DNA from: Beijerinckiaceae bacterium
GTDB lineage: Bacteria; Pseudomonadota; Alphaproteobacteria; Rhizobiales; Beijerinckiaceae
DNA length: 64,000 nucleotides
Assembly (NCBI GenBank): GCA_947454485.1
Contig: CANGJJ010000009.1
Span: 1-64,000, forward strand
Reading direction: 5' to 3'
In this document: one piece after another, positions 1-10,401 of the stretch
Position numbering within the stretch: position 1 is the stretch's first letter
Layout of the letters: the number at the start of each line of letters is the position of its first letter
Notes under the pieces: model-generated
Told to the model about the DNA's origin: nothing
Databases searched by the model: none
The model's input: only the letters and a program-made list of their open reading frames with translations
Program-made: the position numbers and the translations under genes

Positions 1-201
1 ATCATGGTCTGCCGTCAGCTGTATGATCGCGCCAGCACCCGCACAGACGGGCACCCATAAAAACAGCCGGCGCTCGTCAATTTCAGTTTGAAATGATGAC
101 GACCAATGCGCATGAAATGCGCGTACGAGATCCAGACGCGCATCAGCAGGCAAACCCCGCCCAGCACGCCCAGATCCGAGCGCTTCTGCAATGATCGACA
201 T
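1..201 (-). CDS. ComEC/Rec2-family competence protein, N-terminal fragment (runs off left edge)
   Basis: Own translation of the minus strand from ATG at 201: MSIIAEALGSGRAGRGLPADARLDLVRAFHAHWSSSFQTEIDERRLFLWVPVCAGAGAIIQLTADHD, open to base 1. The 'RxFLWxPVxxGAG' pattern is typical of ComEC N-termini. Absent from the ORF track because it has no stop inside the window. Confidence 0.65.
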   Translation of the reverse strand, partial: MSIIAEALGSGRAGRGLPADARLDLVRAFHAHWSSSFQTEIDERRLFLWVPVCAGAGAIIQLTADHD

Positions 202-405
202 GAACTCAAACCAAACGCATAAAGAATTGCCCAAACTAGGCCTCACACGACCCTGCGTAAAGACATGATCAATGTTGAGCGTGGCGCCAACTGGCATGGA
301 ATGAGTCACGGGCGGGACCAACCAGCATTTATGGCCCCGACCAATCCGTCCTCGCTTCAAAAACGTAAAGGCTGGGCGTTGGTTGAACAGAGGAAGTTAC
401 TCTCC

Positions 406-1878
406 ATGGCACTGTCTGGTTCGGATGCCCCGGTTGTGGTCTGGTTTCGGGAGGATCTGCGACTGGGCGATCACCCTGCCCTTGCGGCCGCGCTGGCGCG
501 TAAAGCCCCGCTGATCTGCCTCTATGTGTTCGATGAAGAGAGCCCCGGCTTGCGGCCTTTGGGCGGCGCCTCGCGCTGGTGGCTGCATCACAGTCTCAAA
601 GCCCTGTCAGCGCAGATTGAAGCGCTGGGTGGTCGGCTCGACATCTTGCGCGGTCCTGCACGGAAAGTCGTTCTCGACACTATGCGTGCGCTTGAGGCGC
701 AAGCCGTGTTCTGGACGCGCCGTTATGAGGCGGCCGGGATCGAGATCGACAAACAGATCAAAGCCGATCTGACCGCAGATGAGACCCATGCCGAGAGCTT
801 CAATGGGCAGCTGCTCTATGAGCCTTGGACGATCAAGAACAAGGCGGGAGAATTTTTCCGCGTCTTCACCCCCTTCTGGAAAACCTGCCTCTCCACGGGC
901 GCGCCTGAGGCGCCTTTGTCGGCTCCGCGCAAGCTGACTGCTGCCGATTGGCCGAGCAAGGGTCCCAAGCGCACCGCTTTGAAAGATTTGCGCCTGCTAC
1001 CAACCAAGCCTGATTGGTCAGGCGGGATCGCAGCCAGCTGGACGCCGGGTGAGGCTGGCGCGCGCGCACTCCTCAAGACCTTCCTTGATGAAGGGCTACA
1101 ATTTTACGCCGCCGAACGCGACCGCGCGGACAAGGCCTCCACCTCGCGCCTGTCTCCGCATATTCGCTTTGGCGAGATCAGCCCGCGTCAGATCTTCGCA
1201 GCCGCCCGCCATGCTGGCGATGCGGGCAAGGCCTCTGGCAAAGATGTCGAGAAATTCCTGTCCGAAATCGGTTGGCGTGAATTTGCCCATCACTTGCTGT
1301 TCCATTTCCCCAAGCTCGCGACAGACAATTTCCAGTCCCGTTTTGACAACTTCCCCTGGCGCAAGCCAAAGCCTGCCGACATGAAGGCGTGGCAGACCGG
1401 CATGACGGGCTATCCCATCGTGGATGCGGGGATGCGCGAGCTTTGGTTGACCGGGACGATGCACAATCGCGTGAGGATGATCGTCGCCTCCTTCCTCGTG
1501 AAGGACCTGATGGTCGACTGGCGCGAAGGCGAAGAATGGTTCTGGGACACTCTCTGCGATGCCTGCCCCGCCAATAATACGGCCAGCTGGCAGTGGGTCG
1601 CGGGCTCGGGCGCTGATGCTGCCCCCTATTTCCGCGTCTTCAATCCGATCCTGCAGGGGCAAAAATTCGACCCACAAGGCACCTATGTCCGCAAATTCGT
1701 GCCCGAACTCGCCAAATTACCCGATGCCTGGATCCATCACCCCTGGGAGGCCCCCGATCCTGTGTTGAAGGCGGCGGGCGTATCTTTGGGCAAATCCTAC
1801 CCCGTCCCCATGGTAGACCATTCCAAAGCACGCGATCGGGCATTGGCTGCATTCTCCTCGCTGAAAGCCGCCAGCTAA
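406..1878 (+). CDS. phrB: Deoxyribodipyrimidine photo-lyase (cryptochrome/photolyase family)
   Basis: VVVWFREDLRLGDHPALAAAL N-terminus and C-terminal FAD-binding motifs (GYPIVDAGMRELWLTGTMHNRVRMIVASFLVKDL; DACPANNTASWQWVAGSGADAAPYFRVFNP). Start chosen at internal Met 406. Confidence 0.95.
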   Translation: MALSGSDAPVVVWFREDLRLGDHPALAAALARKAPLICLYVFDEESPGLRPLGGASRWWLHHSLKALSAQIEALGGRLDILRGPARKVVLDTMRALEAQAVFWTRRYEAAGIEIDKQIKADLTADETHAESFNGQLLYEPWTIKNKAGEFFRVFTPFWKTCLSTGAPEAPLSAPRKLTAADWPSKGPKRTALKDLRLLPTKPDWSGGIAASWTPGEAGARALLKTFLDEGLQFYAAERDRADKASTSRLSPHIRFGEISPRQIFAAARHAGDAGKASGKDVEKFLSEIGWREFAHHLLFHFPKLATDNFQSRFDNFPWRKPKPADMKAWQTGMTGYPIVDAGMRELWLTGTMHNRVRMIVASFLVKDLMVDWREGEEWFWDTLCDACPANNTASWQWVAGSGADAAPYFRVFNPILQGQKFDPQGTYVRKFVPELAKLPDAWIHHPWEAPDPVLKAAGVSLGKSYPVPMVDHSKARDRALAAFSSLKAAS

Positions 1879-1989
1879 CCGTGCCCAGCCCCTCGTTTTT
1901 TCTCGCGGAGCGCGGTCTGAGCCGTTATGGTGCGTGTCAACTCGACCTGACACTTGCCGTCCCTGACACAATCCACGCCTAGGCCCTCT

Positions 1990-3306
1990 ATGACCGCAAA
2001 GCAACGCATCGCCATTATTGGCACTGGCATCTCCGGCATTGGTGCCGGGCTTGCGCTCGACCATGCGGGCCATGAGGTCGTCTTCTATGAAAAAGACCGC
2101 CGCCCGGGCGGCCATTCGGCCACTGTCGATATCGTCCATTCGCGCGAAGAGATCTCGGTCGATACCGGCTTCATTGTCTACAATGAGCTGAACTATCCCA
2201 ATCTCACCGCCATGTTCGATTGGTTGCAGGTTCGCACGCAAGACTCCGACATGAGCTTTTCGGTCTCGGCGGATGGTGGCAAATTTGAATGGTGCGGGCG
2301 CAATGGCGATGGCGTGTTTCGCTCGCTCTTTGCACAGCGCAGCAATCTCTTCTCACCCAGCTTCATCAGAATGCTGCAAGAGATCCTGACCTTCCAGAAA
2401 AAGGCGCGCAGTGATCGCGCCGCCGGCACGATTGGCAGCGGCACGCTGGGCGACTATCTCACCGAGCATAAATTCTCGCAGCGTCTGCGCGATGATTATC
2501 TGGTGCCAATGGGCGCGGCGATCTGGTCAACCTCGCCGGCAAAAATGCTCGAATTCCCGGCCCAAAGTTTTATCGACTTTTGGGACAATCATTGTCTGCT
2601 GCAATGGGACCGCCCGCAATGGCGCACGGTGCATGGGGGCAGCCGCAATTATGTGCGCCGCGCTTTGCGTGGCTTTGGCGACCGTCTGCGCTTGAATGCA
2701 GGTGTGACACAGGTCACGCGCCACGGCTCCAACGTGAGCGTTGTGGATGTGACGGGTCATAGCGACACATTCGACCACGTCATCATTGGTGCACATGCAC
2801 CTGACGCGCTCGCCATGCTCACGGACGCCACAGCGCTCGAGCAAAAGGTTCTCAGCGCCTGCAGCTATTCGCCCAACACGGTCATTCTGCATCGCGACCC
2901 CAGCCTGATGCCGCGCCGCAAAGATGCTTGGGCGGCATGGAACTTCCTGCGCAATGGCAAGGATGATACGCGCAAAGTCGCAGTCACCTATTGGATGAAT
3001 ATTCTGCAGGGCATCAACAAAGATCTGCCGACCTTTGTCACTCTAAACCCGCCTTTCGAGCCAGACCCTGCTCTCACCTTCGCGCGCTTCACCTATGAGC
3101 ATCCGCTCTTTGATACAGCCGCGCTTGAGGCTCGCCATCATCTGAACGAAATGCAGGGACAGTCTCGCACATGGTTCTGCGGCGCATGGACTGGCCACGG
3201 CTTCCATGAAGATGGATTGCGCTCTGGTCTTGAAGTGGCTGCAGCGCTGGGCGCACAGGCGCCCTGGCTGGTACCCGCTGCACGCGAGCCAGTGGCCGCG
3301 GAGTAA
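1990..3306 (+). CDS. FAD-dependent oxidoreductase (flavin amine oxidase-like, cyclopropane-fatty-acid cluster type)
   Basis: Rossmann motif RIAIIGTGISGIGAGLALDHAGHEVVFYEKDRRPGGHSATV; tightly followed by DUF1365 and CFA-synthase-like genes. Confidence 0.85.
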   Translation: MTAKQRIAIIGTGISGIGAGLALDHAGHEVVFYEKDRRPGGHSATVDIVHSREEISVDTGFIVYNELNYPNLTAMFDWLQVRTQDSDMSFSVSADGGKFEWCGRNGDGVFRSLFAQRSNLFSPSFIRMLQEILTFQKKARSDRAAGTIGSGTLGDYLTEHKFSQRLRDDYLVPMGAAIWSTSPAKMLEFPAQSFIDFWDNHCLLQWDRPQWRTVHGGSRNYVRRALRGFGDRLRLNAGVTQVTRHGSNVSVVDVTGHSDTFDHVIIGAHAPDALAMLTDATALEQKVLSACSYSPNTVILHRDPSLMPRRKDAWAAWNFLRNGKDDTRKVAVTYWMNILQGINKDLPTFVTLNPPFEPDPALTFARFTYEHPLFDTAALEARHHLNEMQGQSRTWFCGAWTGHGFHEDGLRSGLEVAAALGAQAPWLVPAAREPVAAE

Positions 3307-3308
3307 AA

Positions 3309-4109
3309 ATGCACGCGCACAACTTCAAGCCGCCAACAAATCCCCTCTCGCTTTACGCGGGTCAGGTGATGCATGCGCGCATGAAGCCCTTCGCTCATCG
3401 TTTCACCTATCGCGTCTTTTCAATCCTGATCGATCTCGACCGTCTTGACGAGATCAAGGCGCTCTCGCCTGTCTTTTGTGTGGACCGGTTCAATCTTTTG
3501 TCCTTCCACTGCGCTGATCATGGGGCTCGTGATGGGTCCCATCCGCGCGCCACTGTCGAGCGCCAACTCGCCGAAAAAGGCCTCGCTGCGCCGGATCGCA
3601 TCTTGCTGCTGTGCTATCCGCGCATCCTCGGCTTCACCTTCAATCCGCTCGCTGTTTATTACTGCTATGATGCGCAAGACCAGCTGATCGCGCTCATTTA
3701 TGAAGTGCGCAATACATTTGGCGGCATGCATCCTTATGTGCTCCCCGTCAGAGACGGCAGCTTGGATGCGCGCGGCGTGCGGCAGGAGCAGTCGAAGCTT
3801 TTTTATGTCTCTCCCTTCCTCGAAATGCAGATGCATTATCGCTTCCGCATGCGCCCTCCGAGCGAGACCATCTCTGTCCGCATTTTGGAAACTGACCCCA
3901 ATGGGCCGATCTTGTCTGCGACTTTTCATGGTCGCCATGAGGTCGCCACCACAAAGGCTCTGCTCAAGGCTTGGGCCAGTGTTCCCTTCCTCACGTTCAA
4001 AGTGATCGCTGCCATTCATTGGCAGGCATTGAAGCTTTGGCTAAAGGGGGCAAAATATGTCCCCGAAATTCCAACATCTGCGCCGCTCGCCGGCGAAAAA
4101 GGCAAGTAA
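3309..4109 (+). CDS. DUF1365 domain-containing protein
   Basis: LYAGQVMHARMKPFAHRFTYRVFSILIDLDRL...GFTFNPLAVYYCYD; standard neighbour of CFA-synthase genes. Confidence 0.85.
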   Translation: MHAHNFKPPTNPLSLYAGQVMHARMKPFAHRFTYRVFSILIDLDRLDEIKALSPVFCVDRFNLLSFHCADHGARDGSHPRATVERQLAEKGLAAPDRILLLCYPRILGFTFNPLAVYYCYDAQDQLIALIYEVRNTFGGMHPYVLPVRDGSLDARGVRQEQSKLFYVSPFLEMQMHYRFRMRPPSETISVRILETDPNGPILSATFHGRHEVATTKALLKAWASVPFLTFKVIAAIHWQALKLWLKGAKYVPEIPTSAPLAGEKGK

Positions 4110-4111
4110 AC

Positions 4112-5344
4112 ATGTCCGCGTCCGAATGGCGAACCACTGATCTCACGAGCGCGAATGTAGCTCATATCGCCAGCACCTATCCGCTTGCGATGCGCAAGGT
4201 GCTGGAATTATCCGCTCATATCGAAGTGGGTTCACTCGAAATTCGCTTGCCTGATGGGCAGGCCTATCGCGTCACTGGCACGACCAAGGGCCCGCAGGCT
4301 GTCATGATGGTGCATGATCTGGATTTCGCGCGCGCGCTCTCGCAAGGCGAGATCGGTGTCGCCGAAAGTTTCATCAAAGGTCAGTGGGAAAGTCCCGATT
4401 TGACGGCTTTTCTCGAATTGTTCTGCCTCAACCAGCATGTAATTGCCCGGTTGATGAAGGGCCGTCCCGTCGTGCGCTTCATGCAGATGGTTCACCATTG
4501 GATGAACCGCAACACGCGCTCAGGCTCGCGCCGCAATATTCATGCGCATTATGATTTAGGCAATCGCTTCTATTCGGCTTGGCTCGACAACAGCATGACC
4601 TATTCATCAGCGATCTTTGACGAGACGCGTGATCTGGCATCGGGTCAACGCCGCAAATATGCCGAGCTTGCTGAAAAGACCACCATCAATCCTGATCATC
4701 ATGTGCTGGAAATTGGCTGTGGCTGGGGTGGGTTTGCAGAATTTGCCGCGCGCGAAATCGGCTGCCGCGTTACAGGTCTGACCATCAGCCAAGAGCAGTT
4801 CGACTTCGCACAAAAGCGCATCTTCGATGCTGGCTTGAACGAGAAGGTCGAGATCAAGCTGCAAGACTATCGCGATGAGCGCACGGCTTATGATCGCATC
4901 GCCTCCATCGAAATGTTTGAAGCTGTGGGCGAAGAATATTGGCCGACTTACTTTCGCCAATTGCGTGACTGCCTGAAGCCCGGCGGCATGGCGGGTCTGC
5001 AAGTCATTACGATTGAAGAGAGCCTGTTTGCGCGATATCGCCGCGAATTGGATTTCATCCGCCGCTATGTTTTCCCCGGCGGCATGTTGCCCACGGGGCG
5101 CATCATGCGCGAACTTGGCGAGAAGAACGGCCTGTCACTCGCCAATGAAAATATCTTCGGCATGGACTATGCGATGACACTGGTCCATTGGCGCGATCGC
5201 TTCCGTGCCGCATGGCCGCAGCTAACCCCGCTTGGCTTTGACGAGCGCTTCCGTCGCCTGTGGGAATATTACCTTGCTTATTGCGAAGCAGGTTTTCGCG
5301 CTGGCACGATTGATGTGCGCCAGATGGTCTTTGCGCGCAGCTAG
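4112..5344 (+). CDS. Cyclopropane-fatty-acyl-phospholipid synthase family methyltransferase
   Basis: HYDLGNRFYSAWLDNSMTYSSAIF, VLEIGCGWGGFAEFAA, SIEMFEAVGEEYWPTYF. ATG at 4112, 2 nt after the upstream stop. Confidence 0.93.
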   Translation: MSASEWRTTDLTSANVAHIASTYPLAMRKVLELSAHIEVGSLEIRLPDGQAYRVTGTTKGPQAVMMVHDLDFARALSQGEIGVAESFIKGQWESPDLTAFLELFCLNQHVIARLMKGRPVVRFMQMVHHWMNRNTRSGSRRNIHAHYDLGNRFYSAWLDNSMTYSSAIFDETRDLASGQRRKYAELAEKTTINPDHHVLEIGCGWGGFAEFAAREIGCRVTGLTISQEQFDFAQKRIFDAGLNEKVEIKLQDYRDERTAYDRIASIEMFEAVGEEYWPTYFRQLRDCLKPGGMAGLQVITIEESLFARYRRELDFIRRYVFPGGMLPTGRIMRELGEKNGLSLANENIFGMDYAMTLVHWRDRFRAAWPQLTPLGFDERFRRLWEYYLAYCEAGFRAGTIDVRQMVFARS

Positions 5345-6117
5345 GCCTGACCGGTGCCGCGCCCCACAAGCCAGAAATAGGCGCGATAGGGCAGCAAATT
5401 GATCGCCTTCAAAAGCCACACCATGCGGCGCGGGAAGGCGATCTCAAATCTGTCACTGACAAGCCCTTCACAGATGCGCCGTGCCGCATCCTCCACCTTG
5501 ATGAGGAAGGGCATCGGAAAATCGTTCTTGTCCGTGAGCGGTGTTTCGACAAAGCCGGGACAGATGACCTGCACACCAACGCCCCTGGGCTCAAGCATGA
5601 AGCGCATGGCCTGCGCCATCACAATCAAAGCAGACTTGGACGAGGAATAAGCAATCGAGCGCGGCAGGCCAGCATAGCCAGCCACAGAGGCCATGATGGC
5701 CACCTGCCCGCGACCGCGCGCGATCATCTTGGGCACAAGTGGCTCAAGCCCATTCAATGTGCCGCCAAGATTGACGTCAAAGGTCTTGCGGAAAGCATCG
5801 CCAAACCAGGCGCCATCATCGGGAAAGAACGTGCCAACATTCAGCACAGCCAGAGCGATGGGCGCTTGCGATTCAATCTCTTCAATGAGGCGCGCCATGC
5901 CAGCACGGTCAGTCACATCACCCACGAATGGTAAAATGACATGACCTTCGTCAGCAGCTTGTTTGGCGAGAAGTTGAAGCTCTTCAAGACGGCGAGCCGT
6001 CACAGCAACACGCCAACCTGAGCGGGCCAGCTGCAAGGCAAGCTCGCGGCCAATGCCAGAGCTCGCCCCCGTCACCCAAGCAAGACCATCAGCAGGCCGG
6101 GTGCGGGTGAGTGTCAT
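5341..6117 (-). CDS. SDR family oxidoreductase
   Basis: WVTGASSGIGRELALQLA, NVG, YSSSKSAL motifs. Confidence 0.9.
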   Translation of the reverse strand: MTLTRTRPADGLAWVTGASSGIGRELALQLARSGWRVAVTARRLEELQLLAKQAADEGHVILPFVGDVTDRAGMARLIEEIESQAPIALAVLNVGTFFPDDGAWFGDAFRKTFDVNLGGTLNGLEPLVPKMIARGRGQVAIMASVAGYAGLPRSIAYSSSKSALIVMAQAMRFMLEPRGVGVQVICPGFVETPLTDKNDFPMPFLIKVEDAARRICEGLVSDRFEIAFPRRMVWLLKAINLLPYRAYFWLVGRGTGQA

Positions 6118-6120
6118 CGA

Positions 6121-6768
6121 TTAATGACGACCGAAGAAGCGGTCGAGAATGCGACCCACAGGGCCGGTCAGATGCAAAGGCGCATCGGTGACAACGAAGC
6201 ACAGGCAATCCTCGCCCTCTTCGGTCATCGGCATATGGTCGAGGTCAGCTTCCGCGATGGCGATATCGCCACGCGCATAACGACCCGTCGTGTCGCAGAA
6301 GGCGCCCTTGAGCACCAAGGTTACTTCCGAACCTTCGTGGGTATGGGAGGGCATACGGCGACCGCCCTTGACCCAGAGCAACGAGGCATCGCCGCGACCG
6401 CTTTCAGAGATGCGATATTCACGCACACCGGGGATCTTGTGGCGCCACTTCAGGCCACCCACATCCTCACCCACCAAACGCATCAAAGGCGCCGGCAATG
6501 TGCCCTGCGAGCGCGACAGAACAGGCTGGTCTTGACTGCCAAAAATGGCCGAGAGGCGCGCATCACGGTCGCTCAAGGGGGCCGGAGCCAGATGTTCGAT
6601 TTCGCCAGCCGCAATCCCCTCAAGGGCAGCAACAAAGGCTCGGCTATCGGGCTTCAGGATCAAGTGAGACGCGACAAGCGCATGAGTAGGCTTGTCGAGC
6701 GCACCCGCGCAGTAGGACGCCAGCAGGGCATCCAAAGGACGGGAGAGAGTTTCAGTATGTGACATCAT
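6121..6768 (-). CDS. ChrR-like cupin protein (anti-sigma family, divergent)
   Basis: N-terminal LDALLASYCAGALDKPTHALVASHLILKPDSRA resembles the ChrR anti-sigma domain; C-terminal cupin MPSHTHEGSEVTLVLKGAFCDTTGRYARGD. Confidence 0.8.
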   Translation of the reverse strand: MMSHTETLSRPLDALLASYCAGALDKPTHALVASHLILKPDSRAFVAALEGIAAGEIEHLAPAPLSDRDARLSAIFGSQDQPVLSRSQGTLPAPLMRLVGEDVGGLKWRHKIPGVREYRISESGRGDASLLWVKGGRRMPSHTHEGSEVTLVLKGAFCDTTGRYARGDIAIAEADLDHMPMTEEGEDCLCFVVTDAPLHLTGPVGRILDRFFGRH

Positions 6769-6915
6769 GATCGTTCAGCAGAGCCCAGGAGCCGGGGATA
6801 CGGCTGAATCGCTCTTGTGGATCATAAAATGCACAAGACCGATAAGGAAGACAATGCCGCCAGCTTGCCCAAGCCCGCTGTCAGCGCTTAGGTCTTACAC
6901 GGAGGGGGAGCGCAA

Positions 6916-7749
6916 ATGGACCTGTTGATCTCGACACAATGGCTGGCAGACCATCTGAACACCCCAGATCTGGTGCTCATCGACGCTTCCTGGCATATGC
7001 CCGCGACAAAGCGTAGCGGGGCCGCAGAATTTGCAGAAAAGCACATTCCTGGCGCGGTTTTCTTCGATCTGGACGCCGTGAGCGACCATTCCACGCCCCT
7101 GCCCCATATGCTGCCCGATGCGCAGAGCTTTGCTCGGGCCATGTCAGCCCTTGGCCTGCGCAACACCAGCCGGGCCATCATTTATGATGCCGCAGGTCTC
7201 TTCTCAGCCCCGCGCTTGTGGTGGATGCTGCACGTCTTCGGCTTTCACAATGTGGGCATTTTAGACGGTGGCCTGCCTGCTTGGATCGCCGAGGGGCGCG
7301 CAACTGAGACTGGCCCCGCCCCGCAACGCTCCGGCAATTTCACGCCCATCCGCAAAGACAATCTCGTGGCAGGGCTTGAGGAGGTGCGGGCCGCGCTCGC
7401 AGGAGGTTCGGACCTCGTCCTCGATGCCCGCGCAGCTGACCGCTTCTATGGACGGGCAGCAGAGCCCCGTCCCGGCCTTGCCTGTGGTCATATGCCCGGC
7501 GCCCTTAACCTGCCCTCCTCTGATCTGGTGGCAAATGGCCGCCTGAAGGAGCCGCAGGCCCTCAAAGAGGCACTGAACGCCCTTGGCGTCGATGGCCGCC
7601 AGCCGGTCATCACCTCCTGCGGTTCGGGCGTGTCGGCCGCGATCATCACTCTGGCAATGGCGCGAGTCGGCCTGCCACTGGGTCGGCTCTATGATGGATC
7701 ATGGACCGAATGGGGCGGCAGAGCGGATCTGCCCGTCGCGACCGAGTAG
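6916..7749 (+). CDS. sseA: 3-mercaptopyruvate sulfurtransferase (rhodanese tandem)
   Basis: LISTQWLADHLNTPDLVLIDASWHMP; active-site loop TSCGSGVSAAI. Confidence 0.92.
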   Translation: MDLLISTQWLADHLNTPDLVLIDASWHMPATKRSGAAEFAEKHIPGAVFFDLDAVSDHSTPLPHMLPDAQSFARAMSALGLRNTSRAIIYDAAGLFSAPRLWWMLHVFGFHNVGILDGGLPAWIAEGRATETGPAPQRSGNFTPIRKDNLVAGLEEVRAALAGGSDLVLDARAADRFYGRAAEPRPGLACGHMPGALNLPSSDLVANGRLKEPQALKEALNALGVDGRQPVITSCGSGVSAAIITLAMARVGLPLGRLYDGSWTEWGGRADLPVATE

Positions 7750-7912
7750 CCGGGCAGCTTATCCACAACTTCAATTCGCACAGGAGCCGGGCAACCAGAG
7801 CCCGGCTTTGTTCGTTCTCGACCCATGCGGGGCCGGTCACATCAAGCTGGCAGATCCAGAGGATCGGCTGCGCAAACAAGGGCTGGGGCGTCTCGAAGAA
7901 CGGAGCATCGGC

Positions 7913-8287
7913 ATGTGCGACTACTCCTTGGAAATGTACGGATCCCGTCCAGCGCGGGAATTCGAACGATACGAGACCACCCGTTTCCCCTCTGGCAGCA
8001 TTGGTCTGGCAGCCCCCGGAGACTGCAACACAGCCGTGTGCATCCAATACGACACACATCTGCGACTGGAGAATATTCCCGCGCATTTGCAGGCCGCGCT
8101 GCATATTGGCGCTGGTGAAGATGTCGTCTTTACGCGCCTCGATCACGGCGCCTATCGCGATGGCGTTCGCTTTGCCAATGGCAAAGAGATCTCCCTTCAA
8201 CAGCTCAATTCAGGGGTCAGCGCCGTCGTGACCCAGCTTCTTGAAACGGCCCCGGCCCCCAAACTGGCGCATCTGGAGCCTATCTGA
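7913..8287 (+). CDS. Conserved hypothetical protein
   Basis: ORF in frame with MCDYSLEMYGSRPAREFERYETTRFPSGSIGLAAPGDCNTAVCIQYDTHLRLENIP; start chosen at Met 7913. Confidence 0.65.
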   Translation: MCDYSLEMYGSRPAREFERYETTRFPSGSIGLAAPGDCNTAVCIQYDTHLRLENIPAHLQAALHIGAGEDVVFTRLDHGAYRDGVRFANGKEISLQQLNSGVSAVVTQLLETAPAPKLAHLEPI

Positions 8288-8462
8288 GCCGGCGTTGGCC
8301 GCCCGTTTATCGGCGGGTGGCCACTGCCATCTTTATTGGCACATCTGCCTCTTTTTTATGCATAATGATCAAAGCTTGACCCCGACGTGAGGAGGGCTTA
8401 GGGCCGCCTTGCGCAAAACCGCGTCATCTGGGCGCTTTTCTCCTGCACAGCCCCATGGCAGT

Positions 8463-8480
8463 TTGGCACGGCAGGTGCTA
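8463..8480 (+). promoter_or_regulatory. Sigma-54 (RpoN) promoter upstream of glnB
   Basis: TTGGCACGGCAGGTGCTA: GG (8465-8466) and GC (8477-8478) separated by exactly 10 nt; matches TGGCAC-N5-(T)TGC. Confidence 0.8.
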
Positions 8481-8552
8481 AGCACCCGCCGTTTCCTGAC
8501 TGAGCGTTCCCACTCCCGGGGACGACTCGGCCGGATCTTTCGAAAGGGCTGA

Positions 8553-8894
<342 letters not shown>

Positions 8895-8967
8895 CGCCCC
8901 CGCCAGACCTGTCAGCTTTAATTCAACGCATACGACCCGCATAACGACCAAAGAGAGAGGCTCTCAC

Positions 8968-10377
8968 ATGAAGACCGCCAAGGACGTCCTGAAGGCGATC
9001 AAGGACAACGACGTCAAATACGTCGATCTGCGTTTCACTGACCCGCGCGGTAAGTGGCAGCACGTCACCTTCGACGTCTCGCTCGTAGACGAAGAAATGT
9101 TCTCGGAAGGCACCATGTTCGACGGTTCGTCGATTGCCGGCTGGAAGGCGATCAACGAGTCCGACATGACCCTCATGCCTGACCCGACCTCGGCTTGCAT
9201 GGATCCTTTCTTCGCAGCCTCGACCATGGTCATCAACTGCGACATTCTTGAGCCCTCGACCGGCGAGCCCTACAGCCGCGACCCGCGTTCGATTGCCAAG
9301 AAGGCAGAGGCCTATTTGAAGTCGACCGGCATCGGCGACACCGCCTTCTTCGGCCCCGAAGCTGAGTTCTTCGTGTTCGACGACGTGCGCTTCAAGGCCG
9401 ATCCCTACAACACGGGTTTCGTGCTCGATAATATCGAACTGCCCACCAACATGGACACGCAGTACGAAGGCGGCAACCTCGGTCACCGCGTTCGCACCAA
9501 GGGCGGCTACTTCCCGGTTCCCCCGATCGACTCGGCGCAGGATATGCGCGGCGAAATGCTCGCTGCCATGCAGTCCATGGGCGCTGTGGTTGAGAAGCAT
9601 CACCACGAAGTCGCATCCGCTCAGCATGAGCTGGGTCTGAAGTTCGGCACTCTGACAAAGATGGCCGACCACATGCAGATCTACAAATATGCGATCCATC
9701 AGGTTGCGCAGAGCTACGGCAAGACCGCGACCTTCATGCCCAAGCCCATCTTCGGCGACAATGGTTCGGGCATGCATGTCCACCAGTCGATCTGGAAGGA
9801 CGGCAAGCCGGTCATGGCTGGCAACAAATATGCTGACCTGTCGCAGGAGTGCCTGTGGTATATCGGCGGCATCATCAAGCATGCCAAGGCTCTGAACGCC
9901 TTCACCAATCCGTCGACGAACTCCTACAAGCGTCTCGTCCCCGGCTATGAAGCCCCCGTTCTGCTCGCCTATTCGGCGCGTAACCGTTCGGCCTCCTGCC
10001 GTATTCCGTGGACGTCTAACCCCAAGGCCAAGCGCGTTGAGGTTCGCTTCCCCGATCCGACCGCCAACCCCTATCTGGCTTTCGCAGCCATGCTGATGGC
10101 TGGCCTCGACGGCATCCAGAACAAGATCGATCCGGGCGCTGCCATGGACAAGGATCTCTACGACCTTCCCCCGAAGGAGCTGAAGAAGATCCCGACCGTT
10201 TGCGGCTCGCTGCGCGAAGCTCTCGCCAGCCTCGACAAGGATCGTACCTTCTTGAAGTCCGGCGGCGTCTTCAACGACGACTTCATCGAGAGCTATATCG
10301 AGCTCAAGATGCAGGACGTGATGCGTTTCGAAATGACGCCTCACCCCGTCGAATTCGACATGTACTATTCCTACTGA
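8968..10377 (+). CDS. glnA: Glutamine synthetase type I
   Basis: [70 protein letters not shown] at 8968. Confidence 0.98.
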   Translation: MKTAKDVLKAIKDNDVKYVDLRFTDPRGKWQHVTFDVSLVDEEMFSEGTMFDGSSIAGWKAINESDMTLMPDPTSACMDPFFAASTMVINCDILEPSTGEPYSRDPRSIAKKAEAYLKSTGIGDTAFFGPEAEFFVFDDVRFKADPYNTGFVLDNIELPTNMDTQYEGGNLGHRVRTKGGYFPVPPIDSAQDMRGEMLAAMQSMGAVVEKHHHEVASAQHELGLKFGTLTKMADHMQIYKYAIHQVAQSYGKTATFMPKPIFGDNGSGMHVHQSIWKDGKPVMAGNKYADLSQECLWYIGGIIKHAKALNAFTNPSTNSYKRLVPGYEAPVLLAYSARNRSASCRIPWTSNPKAKRVEVRFPDPTANPYLAFAAMLMAGLDGIQNKIDPGAAMDKDLYDLPPKELKKIPTVCGSLREALASLDKDRTFLKSGGVFNDDFIESYIELKMQDVMRFEMTPHPVEFDMYYSY

Positions 10378-10401
10378 TCTCAAAGAGATCGGCAGACACA
10401 G

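Noticed and set aside
6796-6824. TGATCC on the minus strand upstream of the ChrR-like gene as an RpoE (ECF11) -35 element
   Set aside because: The hexamer is present (6824-6819), but the sequence 17 nt downstream (GTATCC) does not fit a convincing -10, so not called.
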